DNA of 64,000 bases from Haloarcula argentinensis DSM 12282 (GCA_000336895.1 AOLX01000023.1:39846-103845); one strand, 5' to 3'; shown: positions 51,952 through 60,934, counted from the first letter of the stretch. Made by a program: numbers and translations. The notes: generated by a model from the letters alone, not told the origin.

Positions 51952-53613
51952 CTACTGATACCGGCCCCGACCCTCGATATCGTCGAGGCTGGCGAATACC
52001 GCCTCGGCGTGGTCGCTCTCAGTCCGGTAGGCGTCTTCAGCGGCCGACAGCAGCGCCTCGGGGTTGTCCGCGGTTCCGGCGAGCGACTGGGCGAGGACGT
52101 GGAGGTCCATCGCGTGGTCCTCGGCCTCCTGCGTGTAGTACCCGAGGCCGAAGTCGATGAGGAACGTTCGGTCCGTCTGGTCGTCGTGGCTACCGACCCG
52201 GATGTTCCGCGTCGTCGGGTCGCCGTGCACGAAGCCGGCGTCGTGGATGCGAGCGAGCCAGCGGCCCACGTCCGCGACACGGGCTTCTGACAGCCCCTCG
52301 CGGAGGTCGGTTTCGCCCACGCGCTGGAAGACAATGCGCGACTCCTGTGGATCCACGTCCCGCACTAGCGGCGTCGGGACGCCGTTTCGGCGCGCCTCGC
52401 TGGTGAGCCGGGCTTCCTGTCTGGTGCGTTCGATCCGCAGTCGCTCGTCCAGCGTCGGGTGACGGTAGCTCCGCGGCACGCGCTCCTTGACGACTCGGTC
52501 ACCGTCAAAGCGGACGGTCGCCTCCGCGCCCTGAACTTCGTCGCCTCCCATCCTGTAGCTGTCCACCGACTCCTCGGTACCGCGCCAGGTGACGGCTACC
52601 TCGTCGGGCCGGAAGTTCGAGTCGATGCGCGAGTTCTCGATGGCGATGGTGTCGCCGGCCGCGTACATCTTCGCGCCGAGCATCGCTATCATCCCGGCGT
52701 TGTCCCGCAGGAAGCGATGTTCGGGGGCGTAAAACGCTGCGCCGCGTTGCTCGCACATCTCGCCGAGCATCCGCTGGAGGCGGTCGTTCTGGCCGACGCC
52801 GCCGCCGAGCACCAGTTCGTCGGCCCCGGTCAGCGACAGCGCCCGCTCGGAGACTTCCGTCAACATCGCGAAAATGGTCTCCTCCATCCCGCGACAGACG
52901 TCGTCTACTGGGACGCTATCGTCGACGGCCTGCTTGGCGGCGCTCATGATGCCCGAGAAGGAGAAGTCCATCCCCTTGACGACGTAGGGCAGTTCGTGGT
53001 ATTCGCCGTCACGAGCGTGCTGTTCGACTTTCGGTCCGCCGGGGTGTGACCAGCCGATATGTCGCGTGAACTTGTCGATAGCGTTGCCGACGCCGGTGTC
53101 CATCGTTTCGCCCAGCACGCGGTACCGGCCGTTCCGATAGCCCAGAATGTGGGCGTTCGCGCCGGAGGCGTTCAGGCACACCGGCGAATCGAAGCCCGAG
53201 CGGTGGCGGCCCACTTCGAGGTGGGCGACCATGTGGTTCACACCGACCAGAGGCACGTCGAACCGCTGGGCGACCGCCCGGGCAGCTGTCGCGACGATTC
53301 GCAGGCAGGGTCCCAGTCCCGGACCGCGGGCGAAGGCGACGGCGTCGATTGGTGCGCCGGTTTTGCCGCTCCCGTCCACCCCGCCACCGGCCGCTCGCTC
53401 GTGTGCGTGCTCGATAGCTGTCTCGACGACGGTCGGGATGGCTTCGCCCATATGTTCGGCGGCCTCGCGCGGGTGGATGCCGCCGCTGTCTGGCGCGTAC
53501 GCGTCAGTTTCGATGAAAACGTGGTCGTCGTCGGTTACCTGCGCTGGGTCCGGCGTCTCGAACACCGAAGCACTGGCTGCCCAGGCGGTACCTTCGATAC
53601 CCAGAATACGCAT
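51952..53613 (-). CDS. kae1: Kae1-Bud32 fusion: tRNA threonylcarbamoyladenosine synthase and kinase
   Basis: A 553-residue bifunctional protein of the KEOPS complex that makes t6A37 on ANN-decoding tRNAs. Kae1 (about 1-335): RILGIEGTAWAASASVF, VNHMVAHLEVGRH metal-binding histidines, GGGVGQNDRLQRML nucleotide loop. Bud32 kinase (about 345-553): GAEATVRF start, HGDPTTRNIRV catalytic loop, LIDFGLGYYT. The fused arrangement is typical of Euryarchaeota. It lies directly behind the ribosomal protein genes and is co-directional with them, so these are likely one transcript. Confidence 0.96.
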   Translation of the reverse strand: MRILGIEGTAWAASASVFETPDPAQVTDDDHVFIETDAYAPDSGGIHPREAAEHMGEAIPTVVETAIEHAHERAAGGGVDGSGKTGAPIDAVAFARGPGLGPCLRIVATAARAVAQRFDVPLVGVNHMVAHLEVGRHRSGFDSPVCLNASGANAHILGYRNGRYRVLGETMDTGVGNAIDKFTRHIGWSHPGGPKVEQHARDGEYHELPYVVKGMDFSFSGIMSAAKQAVDDSVPVDDVCRGMEETIFAMLTEVSERALSLTGADELVLGGGVGQNDRLQRMLGEMCEQRGAAFYAPEHRFLRDNAGMIAMLGAKMYAAGDTIAIENSRIDSNFRPDEVAVTWRGTEESVDSYRMGGDEVQGAEATVRFDGDRVVKERVPRSYRHPTLDERLRIERTRQEARLTSEARRNGVPTPLVRDVDPQESRIVFQRVGETDLREGLSEARVADVGRWLARIHDAGFVHGDPTTRNIRVGSHDDQTDRTFLIDFGLGYYTQEAEDHAMDLHVLAQSLAGTADNPEALLSAAEDAYRTESDHAEAVFASLDDIEGRGRYQ

Positions 53614-53622
53614 CGGGTGGCC

Positions 53623-53757
53623 TTACTTCCACTCGGTGTAGCCGCACTTGCCGCAGTGCTGGCGGTCCTCGTGCTCGGCGAGGACGGTGTCACCGCACCG
53701 GGGGCAGGTCTCACGGTCGAGTTCGCCGTCGTCGCTGTAGTACTCGTTGTGTGGCAT
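53623..53757 (-). CDS. rps27ae: 30S ribosomal protein S27ae
   Basis: A 44-residue zinc-ribbon ribosomal protein ([16 protein letters not shown]), with zinc cysteines C18, C21, C35 and C38 and the C-terminus YTEWK. It is too short for an open-frame cut-off of 60 residues and was read directly from the minus strand. The ATG directly abuts the stop of rps24e. The usual archaeal order rps24e-rps27ae-kae1 is kept. Confidence 0.95.
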   Translation of the reverse strand: MPHNEYYSDDGELDRETCPRCGDTVLAEHEDRQHCGKCGYTEWK

Positions 53758-54066
53758 CTATGCTTCCTCCGCTTCCTCTTCGCCGTCGGCGACGATCTTG
53801 TTGCGTTCGAGCATGTGGTCCTGCTCGACGTCGCGGGCGTACTCGGGGTTGTCGTAGACCTTCGCGTAGCCGACCGTCTTCCGCATGCCGAACTTGGTGT
53901 CGAGCTTGTGGATGACGACTTCCTCGGCATCCTTGTTCAGCGTGGCCGCAAGAGAGTCGCGGACAGAGAGACGGGAGGGGGTGGCTTCGTCGTGGACGAC
54001 CTCGAACCGGACGTCCGTGCGGTGCAACATGGGATTCTCGTCTTCTTCGATGATGTCGATATCCAT
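53758..54066 (-). CDS. rps24e: 30S ribosomal protein S24e
   Basis: A 102-residue ribosomal protein: MDIDIIEEDENPMLHRTDVR, the S24e core KLDTKFGMRKTVGYAKVYDN and an acidic, EEEAEEA-type tail as in haloarchaea. ATG 54066. It directly precedes rps27ae and the Kae1-Bud32 gene. Confidence 0.95.
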   Translation of the reverse strand: MDIDIIEEDENPMLHRTDVRFEVVHDEATPSRLSVRDSLAATLNKDAEEVVIHKLDTKFGMRKTVGYAKVYDNPEYARDVEQDHMLERNKIVADGEEEAEEA

Positions 54067-54248
54067 GGTTCGTTGTCCGTATCTACCCGCCGAAGCGCGT
54101 AAAAGGATTTCGAAGCGGCTGACGCCGTCTCCATCCGCGATTCCGTGTCACCGTGCCGTGCAGCGATTCGGCGAGGGGACGGGAACATGCTGTAGCGGCT
54201 AGCTGTGTCCGGTACAACACTTCTATAGCAATAGCGGCTGGAACCTCC

Positions 54249-55256
54249 CTACTGCTCGCCCAACTGTGCGAGGAGGTGTGAGAGATGGATTCGCTCGTTG
54301 GCCGCGTCGACGAGCGCCATATCCGTCTCGCCGGCCATCGTGTGGATCTCGGCCAGTCGGTCGCCGGAGTAGCGTGACCGGGCCACTGCCAGCATGTCGT
54401 CGAGGATGTCGGACGCGCCGTACCCTTCGTCGACGAGTAGGTCGTCGAGCGTCGACCGGGCATCGGTAAAGCGCCCCTCCTCGGCCGCGTCGATCATCTG
54501 TTCGACCTGATCGTCGGCTTCGACGGCGTTCAGCGTCTCGAAGGCGGCGTCCATCGTCACCTCGCCTTCGGCTTCGGCGGTCGTCTGGGCGGCCAGCACT
54601 GCCGTCCGGAGGTCCCCCTCAGCGTAGCCGGCGACGTACTCGATGCCCTCCTCGTCGTGGTCGACGCCCTCTGCGGTGACGATGTCCTCAAGCACCGACG
54701 CCGTTTCTTCGTGGGTCGGCTCGCGCATCACGACCGGGAAACACCGCGAGCGGATCGGCGGGATGACCGCCGAGGGTTGACGCGTCGCGATGACGAACTG
54801 CGTCGCCTCGTAGTACTGCTCCATCACCCGACGCAGCGCCTGCTGGAAGTCCTCGCGCATCCCCTCGGCGTTGTCGAGCAGAATAGTCTTGTAGCTACCA
54901 GATACCGGCGAGTAACTGGCGGACTCTTTGAGAACGTGATTGATGAGGTCGGCCTTCGAGGACTTGCGCCGTCGCTTGCTGTCGATGAACGACGCGAACC
55001 GCGGGTCGTTGGCGACTTCCTTTTTTGTCATCCCGAACACGTCGGCCATGTTGAGTTCAGTGAAGTCCGCGTCGGGGTTCTCGTGGACCTCCCGGGCAAA
55101 GGCTCGGACGGCGGCCGTCTTCCCGCTCCCTTTTGGCCCGTGCACCAGGAGGTTCATCGGCTCCTCGATGGCTCCCTGCAGGTGCTCGCGGGCCTTTGGC
55201 TGGCGGATCTCCGACAACTCCGGGGCGTGTGTCTCCGTCCACAGCGGCGCGTCCAT
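54249..55256 (-). CDS. rfcC: replication factor C small-subunit paralogue (RfcC-like AAA ATPase)
   Basis: A 335-residue clamp-loader subunit. Walker A is GPKGSGKT (about 40-47). The Walker B position reads LLDNAEGM (DNAE at about 128-131) instead of DEAD. The SRC motif with the arginine finger is SRC (about 170-172) in IPPIRSRCFPVV. The altered Walker B suggests this subunit binds ATP but hydrolyses it poorly, as in some multi-subunit clamp loaders. It loads the PCNA sliding clamp. ATG 55256. Confidence 0.88.
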   Translation of the reverse strand: MDAPLWTETHAPELSEIRQPKAREHLQGAIEEPMNLLVHGPKGSGKTAAVRAFAREVHENPDADFTELNMADVFGMTKKEVANDPRFASFIDSKRRRKSSKADLINHVLKESASYSPVSGSYKTILLDNAEGMREDFQQALRRVMEQYYEATQFVIATRQPSAVIPPIRSRCFPVVMREPTHEETASVLEDIVTAEGVDHDEEGIEYVAGYAEGDLRTAVLAAQTTAEAEGEVTMDAAFETLNAVEADDQVEQMIDAAEEGRFTDARSTLDDLLVDEGYGASDILDDMLAVARSRYSGDRLAEIHTMAGETDMALVDAANERIHLSHLLAQLGEQ

Positions 55257-55420
55257 CTGTTGGCACTGGGTATGCCCGGCCCCGACAAGTATCCCGCGGT
55301 CCGCGGGCTCACACTACCCGCTGGTACCTGTGGGACAGTAGCGGCGCGTTCGGTGAGTCCTCTCACGACCGAGATCCAGCAGCGACCGACACACTGGGAC
55401 CGGTAGTCCTCGATCCTCGC

Positions 55421-55561
55421 TTACGAGAGCAGACTGTCCTCGGCTGGCTGCCACCCGCATTCCACGCACTCGAACTCCTCGTCGCCCGTTTTGATCACCG
55501 GCTCGTCGCATTTCTTACATTCCCGGAAGGGATTGTGGGGCCGAGTGGATGGTCGCGGCAT
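55421..55561 (-). CDS. small zinc-ribbon protein
   Basis: A 46-residue ORF (MPRPSTRPHNPFRECKKCDE) with CxxC pairs at residues 15/18 and 32/35, FECVECGW, and no other domain. A TTATATG box near 55590 could be its TATA element, about 27 bases before the ATG. Such very small zinc-finger proteins are frequent in haloarchaea and several affect motility or biofilm; the role of this one is not known. Confidence 0.75.
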   Translation of the reverse strand: MPRPSTRPHNPFRECKKCDEPVIKTGDEEFECVECGWQPAEDSLLS

Positions 55562-55777
55562 ACGTTAACGTACTATACATTCTTTTCATATAACCGTTCG
55601 TTCTACGTACCTAGAATCATGCCGCTACGATCTGGGGTGCCGGAACTGTATGCCGTCTGTGAGAGGTGATTCCGACTGCATTTACTGCTCGCGAATCACT
55701 CGCAGCAAAATGCGCCGGCCGGGAGTGAGCGAACGCAGCGCGTTCGCGAACATCGGGCGGCAAACGACCGCAGGGAG

Positions 55778-55848
55778 TGCGCCGGCCGGGAATTGAACCC
55801 GGGCTATTGCCTTGGGAAGGCAATGTCCTACCACTGGACCACCGGCGC
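55778..55848 (-). tRNA. tRNA-Gly, anticodon CCC
   Basis: A 71-base tRNA on the minus strand. The acceptor stem GCGCCGG pairs with CCGGCGC, the anticodon stem-loop is TTGCC TTCCCAA GGCAA, and the T arm is CCGGGTTCAATTCCCGG. Discriminator A; no encoded CCA. It reads GGG codons. Both ends have short copies nearby (55711-55724 and 55897-55909). Confidence 0.95.
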
Positions 55849-56058
55849 GCATCGTTCACTCGCGCGCCGAGGCTCGCGATTCCTTCGGAATCGCTCACCA
55901 CCGGCGCGCTGTGGTAGACTGCAGGTCGGTCGGACCTGCGAACCCCGTACCGAACTGTCAACAGCGACTGCACTTGAACGTAGCGTTTTGACTGGACGCG
56001 TGTCCGAAAATATCACGCCGATAGATGGGTATTAGTTCCGTCCGTCCAACCAGTAGAT

Positions 56059-56892
56059 ATGGCAACAGCGGACTCCGTCGTACGGGCCAACGACCCGATC
56101 GACCTGACGTTCTCCGAAGCTGAACTGGACGCCCACCGCGACCATATTACGTCGTTCATCGAGGAGCAGGTCGACGCTGCCGGTGTTGATACAGTGGTGC
56201 TGGGGCTTTCTGGCGGCATCGACAGTACACTCGTCTCGCATCTGGCCGTCGAAGCGCTTGGCCGTGACGCCGTTCACGGACTTGTAATGCCCAGCGAGGT
56301 CAACCGTGCTGACAACATGAGCGACGCCGAGCGAGTGGCAAACGACCTGCTTGGGATTGAGTACGACGTCATCGAGATCAATCCGCTGGTCGACGCGTTC
56401 CTTGACGCCTACCCCGACGCCGAGGGCGACCAGCTCGCCGTCGGCAACCTCCGGGTTCGCTGCCGGGCGGTGCTGAACTATCTCGTTGGTAACCACGAGC
56501 AGGCGCTGGTACTGGGCACTGGGAACCGTAGCGAGGCCCTGGTCGGCTACTACACGAAGTACGGCGACGGCGCAGTCGACTGCCACCCTATTGCGGCGCT
56601 GTACAAACAGCAAGTCCGACAGCTGGCGAAACACGTCGGCGTCCCTGATGACCTCGCCGAAAAGACAGCCAGTGCCGAGATGTGGGCCGGCCAGACCGAC
56701 GCCGACGAGATGGGAATGGACTACGACACGCTCGACTCCATCCTCGCCCTGCACATCGACGGTGGTGTACCGGCAGCCGCGACAGCTGACCGGCTCGGTG
56801 TCCCGATCGATGTCGTCGAGACTGTTCGCGAGATGTACGAATCGAGCGCCCACAAGCGAGCGATGCCGCCGGGTCCGGACCCGCTGTACTGA
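56059..56892 (+). CDS. nadE: NAD+ synthase NadE
   Basis: A 277-residue ATP-pyrophosphatase family enzyme that amidates nicotinic acid adenine dinucleotide. The PP-loop is LSGGIDSTLVSHLA, with the adenylate motif TGNRSEALVGYYTKYGDG, and the NH3-site region KTASAEMWAGQTDADEMGM. No glutaminase domain is present, so ammonia is used, as in many archaea. ATG 56059. Confidence 0.95.
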   Translation: MATADSVVRANDPIDLTFSEAELDAHRDHITSFIEEQVDAAGVDTVVLGLSGGIDSTLVSHLAVEALGRDAVHGLVMPSEVNRADNMSDAERVANDLLGIEYDVIEINPLVDAFLDAYPDAEGDQLAVGNLRVRCRAVLNYLVGNHEQALVLGTGNRSEALVGYYTKYGDGAVDCHPIAALYKQQVRQLAKHVGVPDDLAEKTASAEMWAGQTDADEMGMDYDTLDSILALHIDGGVPAAATADRLGVPIDVVETVREMYESSAHKRAMPPGPDPLY

Positions 56893-56914
56893 TCCTTTCC
56901 CCTCGTTTTAGCCG

Positions 56915-57691
56915 CTAGCGAACCGGGTTCTCCGGGCCGCGACCCAGATACTCCGAGAGGAATGCGTGGATCGTTTCGGCGTCGTAGCTGTCCATCGTTA
57001 GTTCGTGCTGCCATGCCGTCACAACGTAGGTCGCTCGTGGGTCGTCGTTGGGGTTCGGGACGGCGACGACGCTCCGCCAGGTGCCGGTATGACTACTGGA
57101 AAACTCCCGAAGGCTCTGTTTGGCTGCAGGCGAAATCTCGTCGGGGTTGTAGTAGACGATGACCGCGCCGTGTTCGAGCGTGTGGACGAGTGAACCGAGC
57201 AGCGGCGTCGCCTCGTAGAAGCCTGCACTCACCGTTGACGCATAGTGTGTCCCGGAGAGTGGCGGGAACCGCTGGTAGTCGATAGCACTGCCTTCTTCGA
57301 CATGGTTGTTCCCCCGGTCCGGGAACTGTTCCACACTGGACAGTCGGTCACTGTTGCCGGTCTCGTCCAGTGACGACGCTTCGACCCCGGTGGCCTCGAC
57401 CGCGGAGAGCGGCTGTGCACCTGTCGTCCCGACCAGGTCCGCGTCACTTCCGCTGCCGCCGTCGCCACCGCTCAACTGAGTCACGTACACTGTGAGCCCA
57501 ATAGCGAAGACCACGACGACGCCGATAACAATCGGCCCAACCGGGAGGGCGTTCCCCTCTTCGCCACCGGTATGCTCTTCGACGCGCCGTCGGTCAATCG
57601 CACCCAGCTCGCCGTCGTGGGCGTCGGCGAGGTGGTCAAGATAGGCGTCGTCGCTGTCGAACGATTCCGCGCAGTACTCACAGTCGACCAT
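56915..57691 (-). CDS. C2H2 zinc finger, transmembrane helix and DUF3105 fusion
   Basis: A 258-residue protein. The N-terminus is a classic C2H2 finger (C4, C7, H20, H25 in MVDCEYCAESFDSDDAYLDH and following), a transmembrane helix is at about 50-72 (VGPIVIGVVVVFAIGLTVYV), and the rest (about 115-258) fits DUF3105 (FPPLSGTHYAS, LVHTLEHGAVIVYYNP). The DUF3105 part would be outside the cell if the N-terminus is cytoplasmic. The zinc finger would then bind nucleic acid or protein inside. Function unknown. Confidence 0.82.
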   Translation of the reverse strand: MVDCEYCAESFDSDDAYLDHLADAHDGELGAIDRRRVEEHTGGEEGNALPVGPIVIGVVVVFAIGLTVYVTQLSGGDGGSGSDADLVGTTGAQPLSAVEATGVEASSLDETGNSDRLSSVEQFPDRGNNHVEEGSAIDYQRFPPLSGTHYASTVSAGFYEATPLLGSLVHTLEHGAVIVYYNPDEISPAAKQSLREFSSSHTGTWRSVVAVPNPNDDPRATYVVTAWQHELTMDSYDAETIHAFLSEYLGRGPENPVR

Positions 57692-57729
57692 TGGCGGTCC
57701 GTATGCAAGGCGTCGTCTTGTACTCTTTC

Positions 57730-58404
57730 CTACTCAATCTCTGCGTTGAGGTCGGCGAAGGCCTGCTGTTCGCGGCGCTCCTGTGTCTCCCTGTCAGCGT
57801 CGTCGTGTATCCGCGCTTTTAGCACTCGAAGCGCGTCCGCGTCGACGGCTGCCAACTCTTCAGCGACGGCCCGTGGTTCCGCGGTAACCCGCGAGACCAG
57901 TCCCATCTGTAGCGCCGTCTTAGCGTCGAGCGTCCGGCCGGAGAGCGCGATGTCGAGCGCGTCGCCGGTCCCGACGATGTCGGGGAGCCGCGCTGTCCCG
58001 CCCCACGCACCAAAGAGGCCGAGTTTGACCCCTGTTTCGGCCAGCGTCGCGTCTGGCGTCGCTACACGGATATCACAGGCCAGCGCCAGTTCGACGCCGC
58101 CGCCCCGTGCCGCGCCGTCGATACCGGCGACGACCGCCCCGTCGTAGGATTCGAGCGTCCGGGCGACCCGCTGACCCAGCGCCGCAAACGTCTCGGCGCT
58201 CTCCGAATCGAGGGCCTTGACTTCGTCTAGATCTGCGCCAGCACAGAACGCCTCGCCAGCGCCGTGGAGATACAGCACCGACTCGGTCGCTGACTCGACT
58301 GCCGCTTCGAGGTCACGCAGTGCCGTGCTGGTGAGCGCATTGCGCTGGTCGGGTCGGTCGAGCGTCAGGGTCCGGATACCATCGCCGCTCGTGGTCTGTA
58401 CCAT
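57730..58404 (-). CDS. enoyl-CoA hydratase/isomerase family protein
   Basis: A 224-residue crotonase-fold protein. The motifs are LDRPDQRNALTSTALRDL, AFCAGADLDEVK (oxyanion hole) and VAGIDGAARGGGVELALACDIRVA. A following LGLFGAWGGTARLPDIVG agrees with the hydratase/isomerase group. It is a little shorter than most family members (about 255 residues). The reaction could be hydration or isomerisation in fatty-acid metabolism. ATG 58404 was chosen; the longer upstream frame is non-conserved. Confidence 0.9.
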   Translation of the reverse strand: MVQTTSGDGIRTLTLDRPDQRNALTSTALRDLEAAVESATESVLYLHGAGEAFCAGADLDEVKALDSESAETFAALGQRVARTLESYDGAVVAGIDGAARGGGVELALACDIRVATPDATLAETGVKLGLFGAWGGTARLPDIVGTGDALDIALSGRTLDAKTALQMGLVSRVTAEPRAVAEELAAVDADALRVLKARIHDDADRETQERREQQAFADLNAEIE

Positions 58405-58464
58405 GCCTCCTGTGACTCTGCGGTTTCCAAAGGTCTTTGCCCTTCCCGTCGCTAGACCCTCATA

Positions 58465-59121
58465 ATGGAGGAAGTGGCGGCAGTTCGCCGAGCGGCGTTG
58501 GCGGCGGTCGACGATGTCGAGCCTGACCGGCTTCACGAGCGAATCGACGCTCGCCTTGACGACGCGTCGCTGGCGCCAGGCGTCCTCACGCTCGTCAGCG
58601 CGGGCGCAACCAGCGACCCACCGGTTGATCTGGCTGACGGCGTCGCTGACAGAGCCGCCGGCGTCCAACTCATCTACGAGGGGCTCTCGCTCACTCGCCA
58701 ACTGGCCCACGACGACCCCTGGGTCAACGGCGACCGCGACACAGCCGACCTGGATATCCTCATCGCCGATATCCTCGTCTCGCGTGGGTTCTACCTACTT
58801 GCCAGAACCGAAGCTGCCGACGCCGCTGTCTCTGTCGTCCGTTCGTTTGGCCACGACCAGACAGTCCGTCAGACGACCGATGATGAAAGCTTCGACACCG
58901 CGCTCGAAACGGACATTCTGGAGCTCGCCGTGGTCGCCGGCGTCACCGCCGCAGGCATCCGACCCACCCCGACACTCCGCGAGTACGCGACTGAACTAGC
59001 CGTCGACGGCCTTCCACCGAACGACGAGTTGCTCGGTGAGGAGGTCGCCGATGCGCTCCGAGCGCGGGCAGGGGCCGAACAGCCATCCGGGGACGGAACC
59101 GAGGCCGCCGCCGACCACTGA
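58465..59121 (+). CDS. haloarchaeal conserved helical protein
   Basis: A 218-residue acidic, mostly helical protein (MEEVAAVRRAALAAVDDVEP). Two helix-rich stretches (VQLIYEGLSLTRQLAHDDPW, ADILVSRGFYLLARTEAADA) recall the isoprenoid-synthase helical fold, but the DDxxD metal motif is not seen, so I do not call an enzyme. ATG 58465 is 60 bases from the divergent enoyl-CoA hydratase gene. The family is common in haloarchaea with unknown function. Confidence 0.75.
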   Translation: MEEVAAVRRAALAAVDDVEPDRLHERIDARLDDASLAPGVLTLVSAGATSDPPVDLADGVADRAAGVQLIYEGLSLTRQLAHDDPWVNGDRDTADLDILIADILVSRGFYLLARTEAADAAVSVVRSFGHDQTVRQTTDDESFDTALETDILELAVVAGVTAAGIRPTPTLREYATELAVDGLPPNDELLGEEVADALRARAGAEQPSGDGTEAAADH

Positions 59122-59188
59122 GACTAATCGACACACCGGCCCCGAATCGAAACGACTTTAGACAATTGCCGGATACACACTGTTGCGT

Positions 59189-59260
59189 GCCTGGGTAGCT
59201 TAGCGGTAAAGCGCGTCCTTGGTAAGGACGAGACCCCGGATTCAAATTCCGGCCTAGGCT
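59189..59260 (+). tRNA. tRNA-Thr, anticodon GGT
   Basis: A 72-base tRNA. The acceptor GCCTGGG pairs with CCTAGGC (one G-T), the anticodon stem-loop is CGTCC TTGGTAA GGACG, and the T arm is CCGGATTCAAATTCCGG. No encoded CCA. It reads ACC codons. DNA composition changes sharply after it, and island genes follow, so it is a candidate integration site. Confidence 0.95.
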
Positions 59261-60067
59261 TGCGCCTGCGGCGCAGACTGTAATTCACAGACAGCGCCCT
59301 TCTAACATAACTCTGTCGCCGATTAGCGGTTAGAATCCCACCCGTTTTTCGGAGTATATCACCGGAAAATAGTGCTCGAAAAGGATTCCCGTGAGCGCAA
59401 TGCGGCACCGCCCTCTTTTGATTCTCAGAAATTACGAGCTTAATTACCCGTAGTTATTCCGTATGAAGCCTATTCTCAGATAGTCTCTCAACAGCAGGAA
59501 CGTGACGCCACCTCAGTTCTCTCTTGCCTTCGTCTCAACTATTTCGGTCCCCTGATTTTCCTAAGATGGTCTTGACATCGGCCCACCTTTCTGTGTCCGG
59601 GTGAATAATTTTCCGTCCATATACAGAGGGAGCCCCGCGATCAAGCGTCGGGAAGATGTCAGTTCGGATAGCCCCCCCCTACACCCGGTTTCGGCCACGC
59701 TCTCAGCAAACACCCTAATTTGATACGAGAGATACGCCGTCAGGAGTAAATACGTTCTCGGCGAAGCCGAATTCAGCGGGAACCTCGCCCCCAGTACAGG
59801 CAGACCAATCCTGTTCTGATAGAACACCACGCTTCATAGGTGCCAGATTTTGGACGCCGCGTTCCCGCCAGGTTCGGCTCTTTCCTGTTACGGCGGGAAG
59901 GCCACCAGTCAAGGTGGGAGAGTATCTTATCCGGAGGAATCGGTCTACTCCTTTGATACTGGCCGTTCTCCGGTTATGGAAGTTATCCTATATCGGTATC
60001 CGGTAACTGTACCTGTAGCTCTCCCGCCGCCTCACTAATACTAATATACAACCATTTATATACCCGG
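59261..60067. other. gene-poor region downstream of tRNA-Thr
   Basis: About 800 bases without a convincing gene. There is a run of C residues in CCCCCCCTACACC near 59671, an inverted GC-rich motif just after the tRNA (GCGCCTGCGGCGC), and an open minus-strand stretch (59715-59987) without a start codon. Short open frames at 59561-59830 and elsewhere are not supported. No att copy of the tRNA-Thr 3' end was seen in the window. The stretch is likely debris of past insertions. Confidence 0.45.
59715..59987 (-). pseudogene. unassigned open-frame remnant
   Basis: About 90 codons without an initiation codon, between stops at 59990 and 59715. Part reads DRFLRIRYSPTLTGGLPAVT and later EFGFAENVFTPDGVSLVSN. 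It looks like the C-terminal end of a protein that has lost its front. I could not place it in a family; a transposase fragment is one possibility. Confidence 0.25.
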
Positions 60068-60625
60068 TCAGGGGTTTATATACTCCTCCCAGTCCACCGG
60101 CTCCCACTCAACGTGTCGAAGTGCTTTCTGATAGCAACTCCGCACGACTGAGGCTCGGTACGGGAGGCTCATAAGCAACTTGAGGAACAGTTCGTCCTGC
60201 GATTCATTTTTCCTGTCAGGATTGTATTCCCGTCCGAATCTCGGGTCTTTCAGTCCGACAACGGCACAAATCATAATCGCTGTTATTGTTGCGTCAATGC
60301 CGTTTGGTGAACTCCACTCCTTGAGAGGAGCCCGATCGAACTCTTGTCGAGCCACTCTATGTTGATATTCTGGGAATTCGAGATAGTTGGCTACCGCGTC
60401 AAGAATGGCAAGATTGTCGGCTTCGCGGCGTTTCTCTCGGGGGAACCACTCTCCGAGGACGCCACGGTTATGTCTCGATAGCCGGTCGTAATGATTCTTG
60501 AATTTCCGAGAATTATCTAATCTATATCTTTCCCCGTAATTGGCTTCTGTGTCATTCCCGTGGAAGGTTGTCTTGTTCTCAGTATCTGGCTCAACGATTG
60601 GCTCTGGTTGTGACTCGTCGTACAT
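60068..60625 (-). CDS. unrecognised protein with possible cyclin-like (TFB-type) helical region
   Basis: A 185-residue, less acidic, helix-rich protein (MYDESQPEPIVEPDTENKT). The region ADNLAILDAVANYLEFPEYQ with IDATITAIMICAVVGLKD resembles a cyclin-like repeat of archaeal TFB, but there is no zinc ribbon and only one repeat is visible. The last residues (VEWEPVDWEEYINP) are aromatic and acidic. The AT-richer codon use matches the island. An orphan regulator or phage-type protein is possible; certainty is low. Confidence 0.5.
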   Translation of the reverse strand: MYDESQPEPIVEPDTENKTTFHGNDTEANYGERYRLDNSRKFKNHYDRLSRHNRGVLGEWFPREKRREADNLAILDAVANYLEFPEYQHRVARQEFDRAPLKEWSSPNGIDATITAIMICAVVGLKDPRFGREYNPDRKNESQDELFLKLLMSLPYRASVVRSCYQKALRHVEWEPVDWEEYINP

Positions 60626-60934
60626 TGATTTTCACCATTGGGGGAGAGAAATTGTCGCGGGGGTGCGCTTCCCGCCGCTAACGATTAGACTCAGCAGTTA
60701 TCGAACGGATGATCCACAGTAAGACGCACCGAGTCGCTCTCCCCCATCTTGTTCTCAAGCAGTATATTATATCTATCGGTGCGTTGTCCGTCGGTTACGA
60801 TTCCAGAAGGGGCCTTACACGCGAGGCACTCAGCAGAATTTGTCGAGACGGGTTACATCAGCTACAGTCCGGGCGTGGAAATGGTGTTCTAACTCTTTCC
60901 TGTTTGGTTGGCCTTCTCGCCGTAGCCAGTATCA
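60626..60934. other. intergenic in the accessory island
   Basis: About 300 bases between divergent genes. A short plus-strand open frame (60709-60954) ends in a hydrophobic segment, but it has no start signal and runs into a terminator-like hairpin, so it is not called. Nothing else was recognised. Confidence 0.35.

Noticed and set aside
58465..59121. Isoprenoid diphosphate synthase call for the helical protein
   Set aside because: The helix pattern is suggestive, but the DDxxD metal-binding motif is absent, so an enzyme call is not supported.
59561..59830. 89-residue minus-strand frame
   Set aside because: It is shadowed by other frames, lacks haloarchaeal acidic composition and shows no domain.
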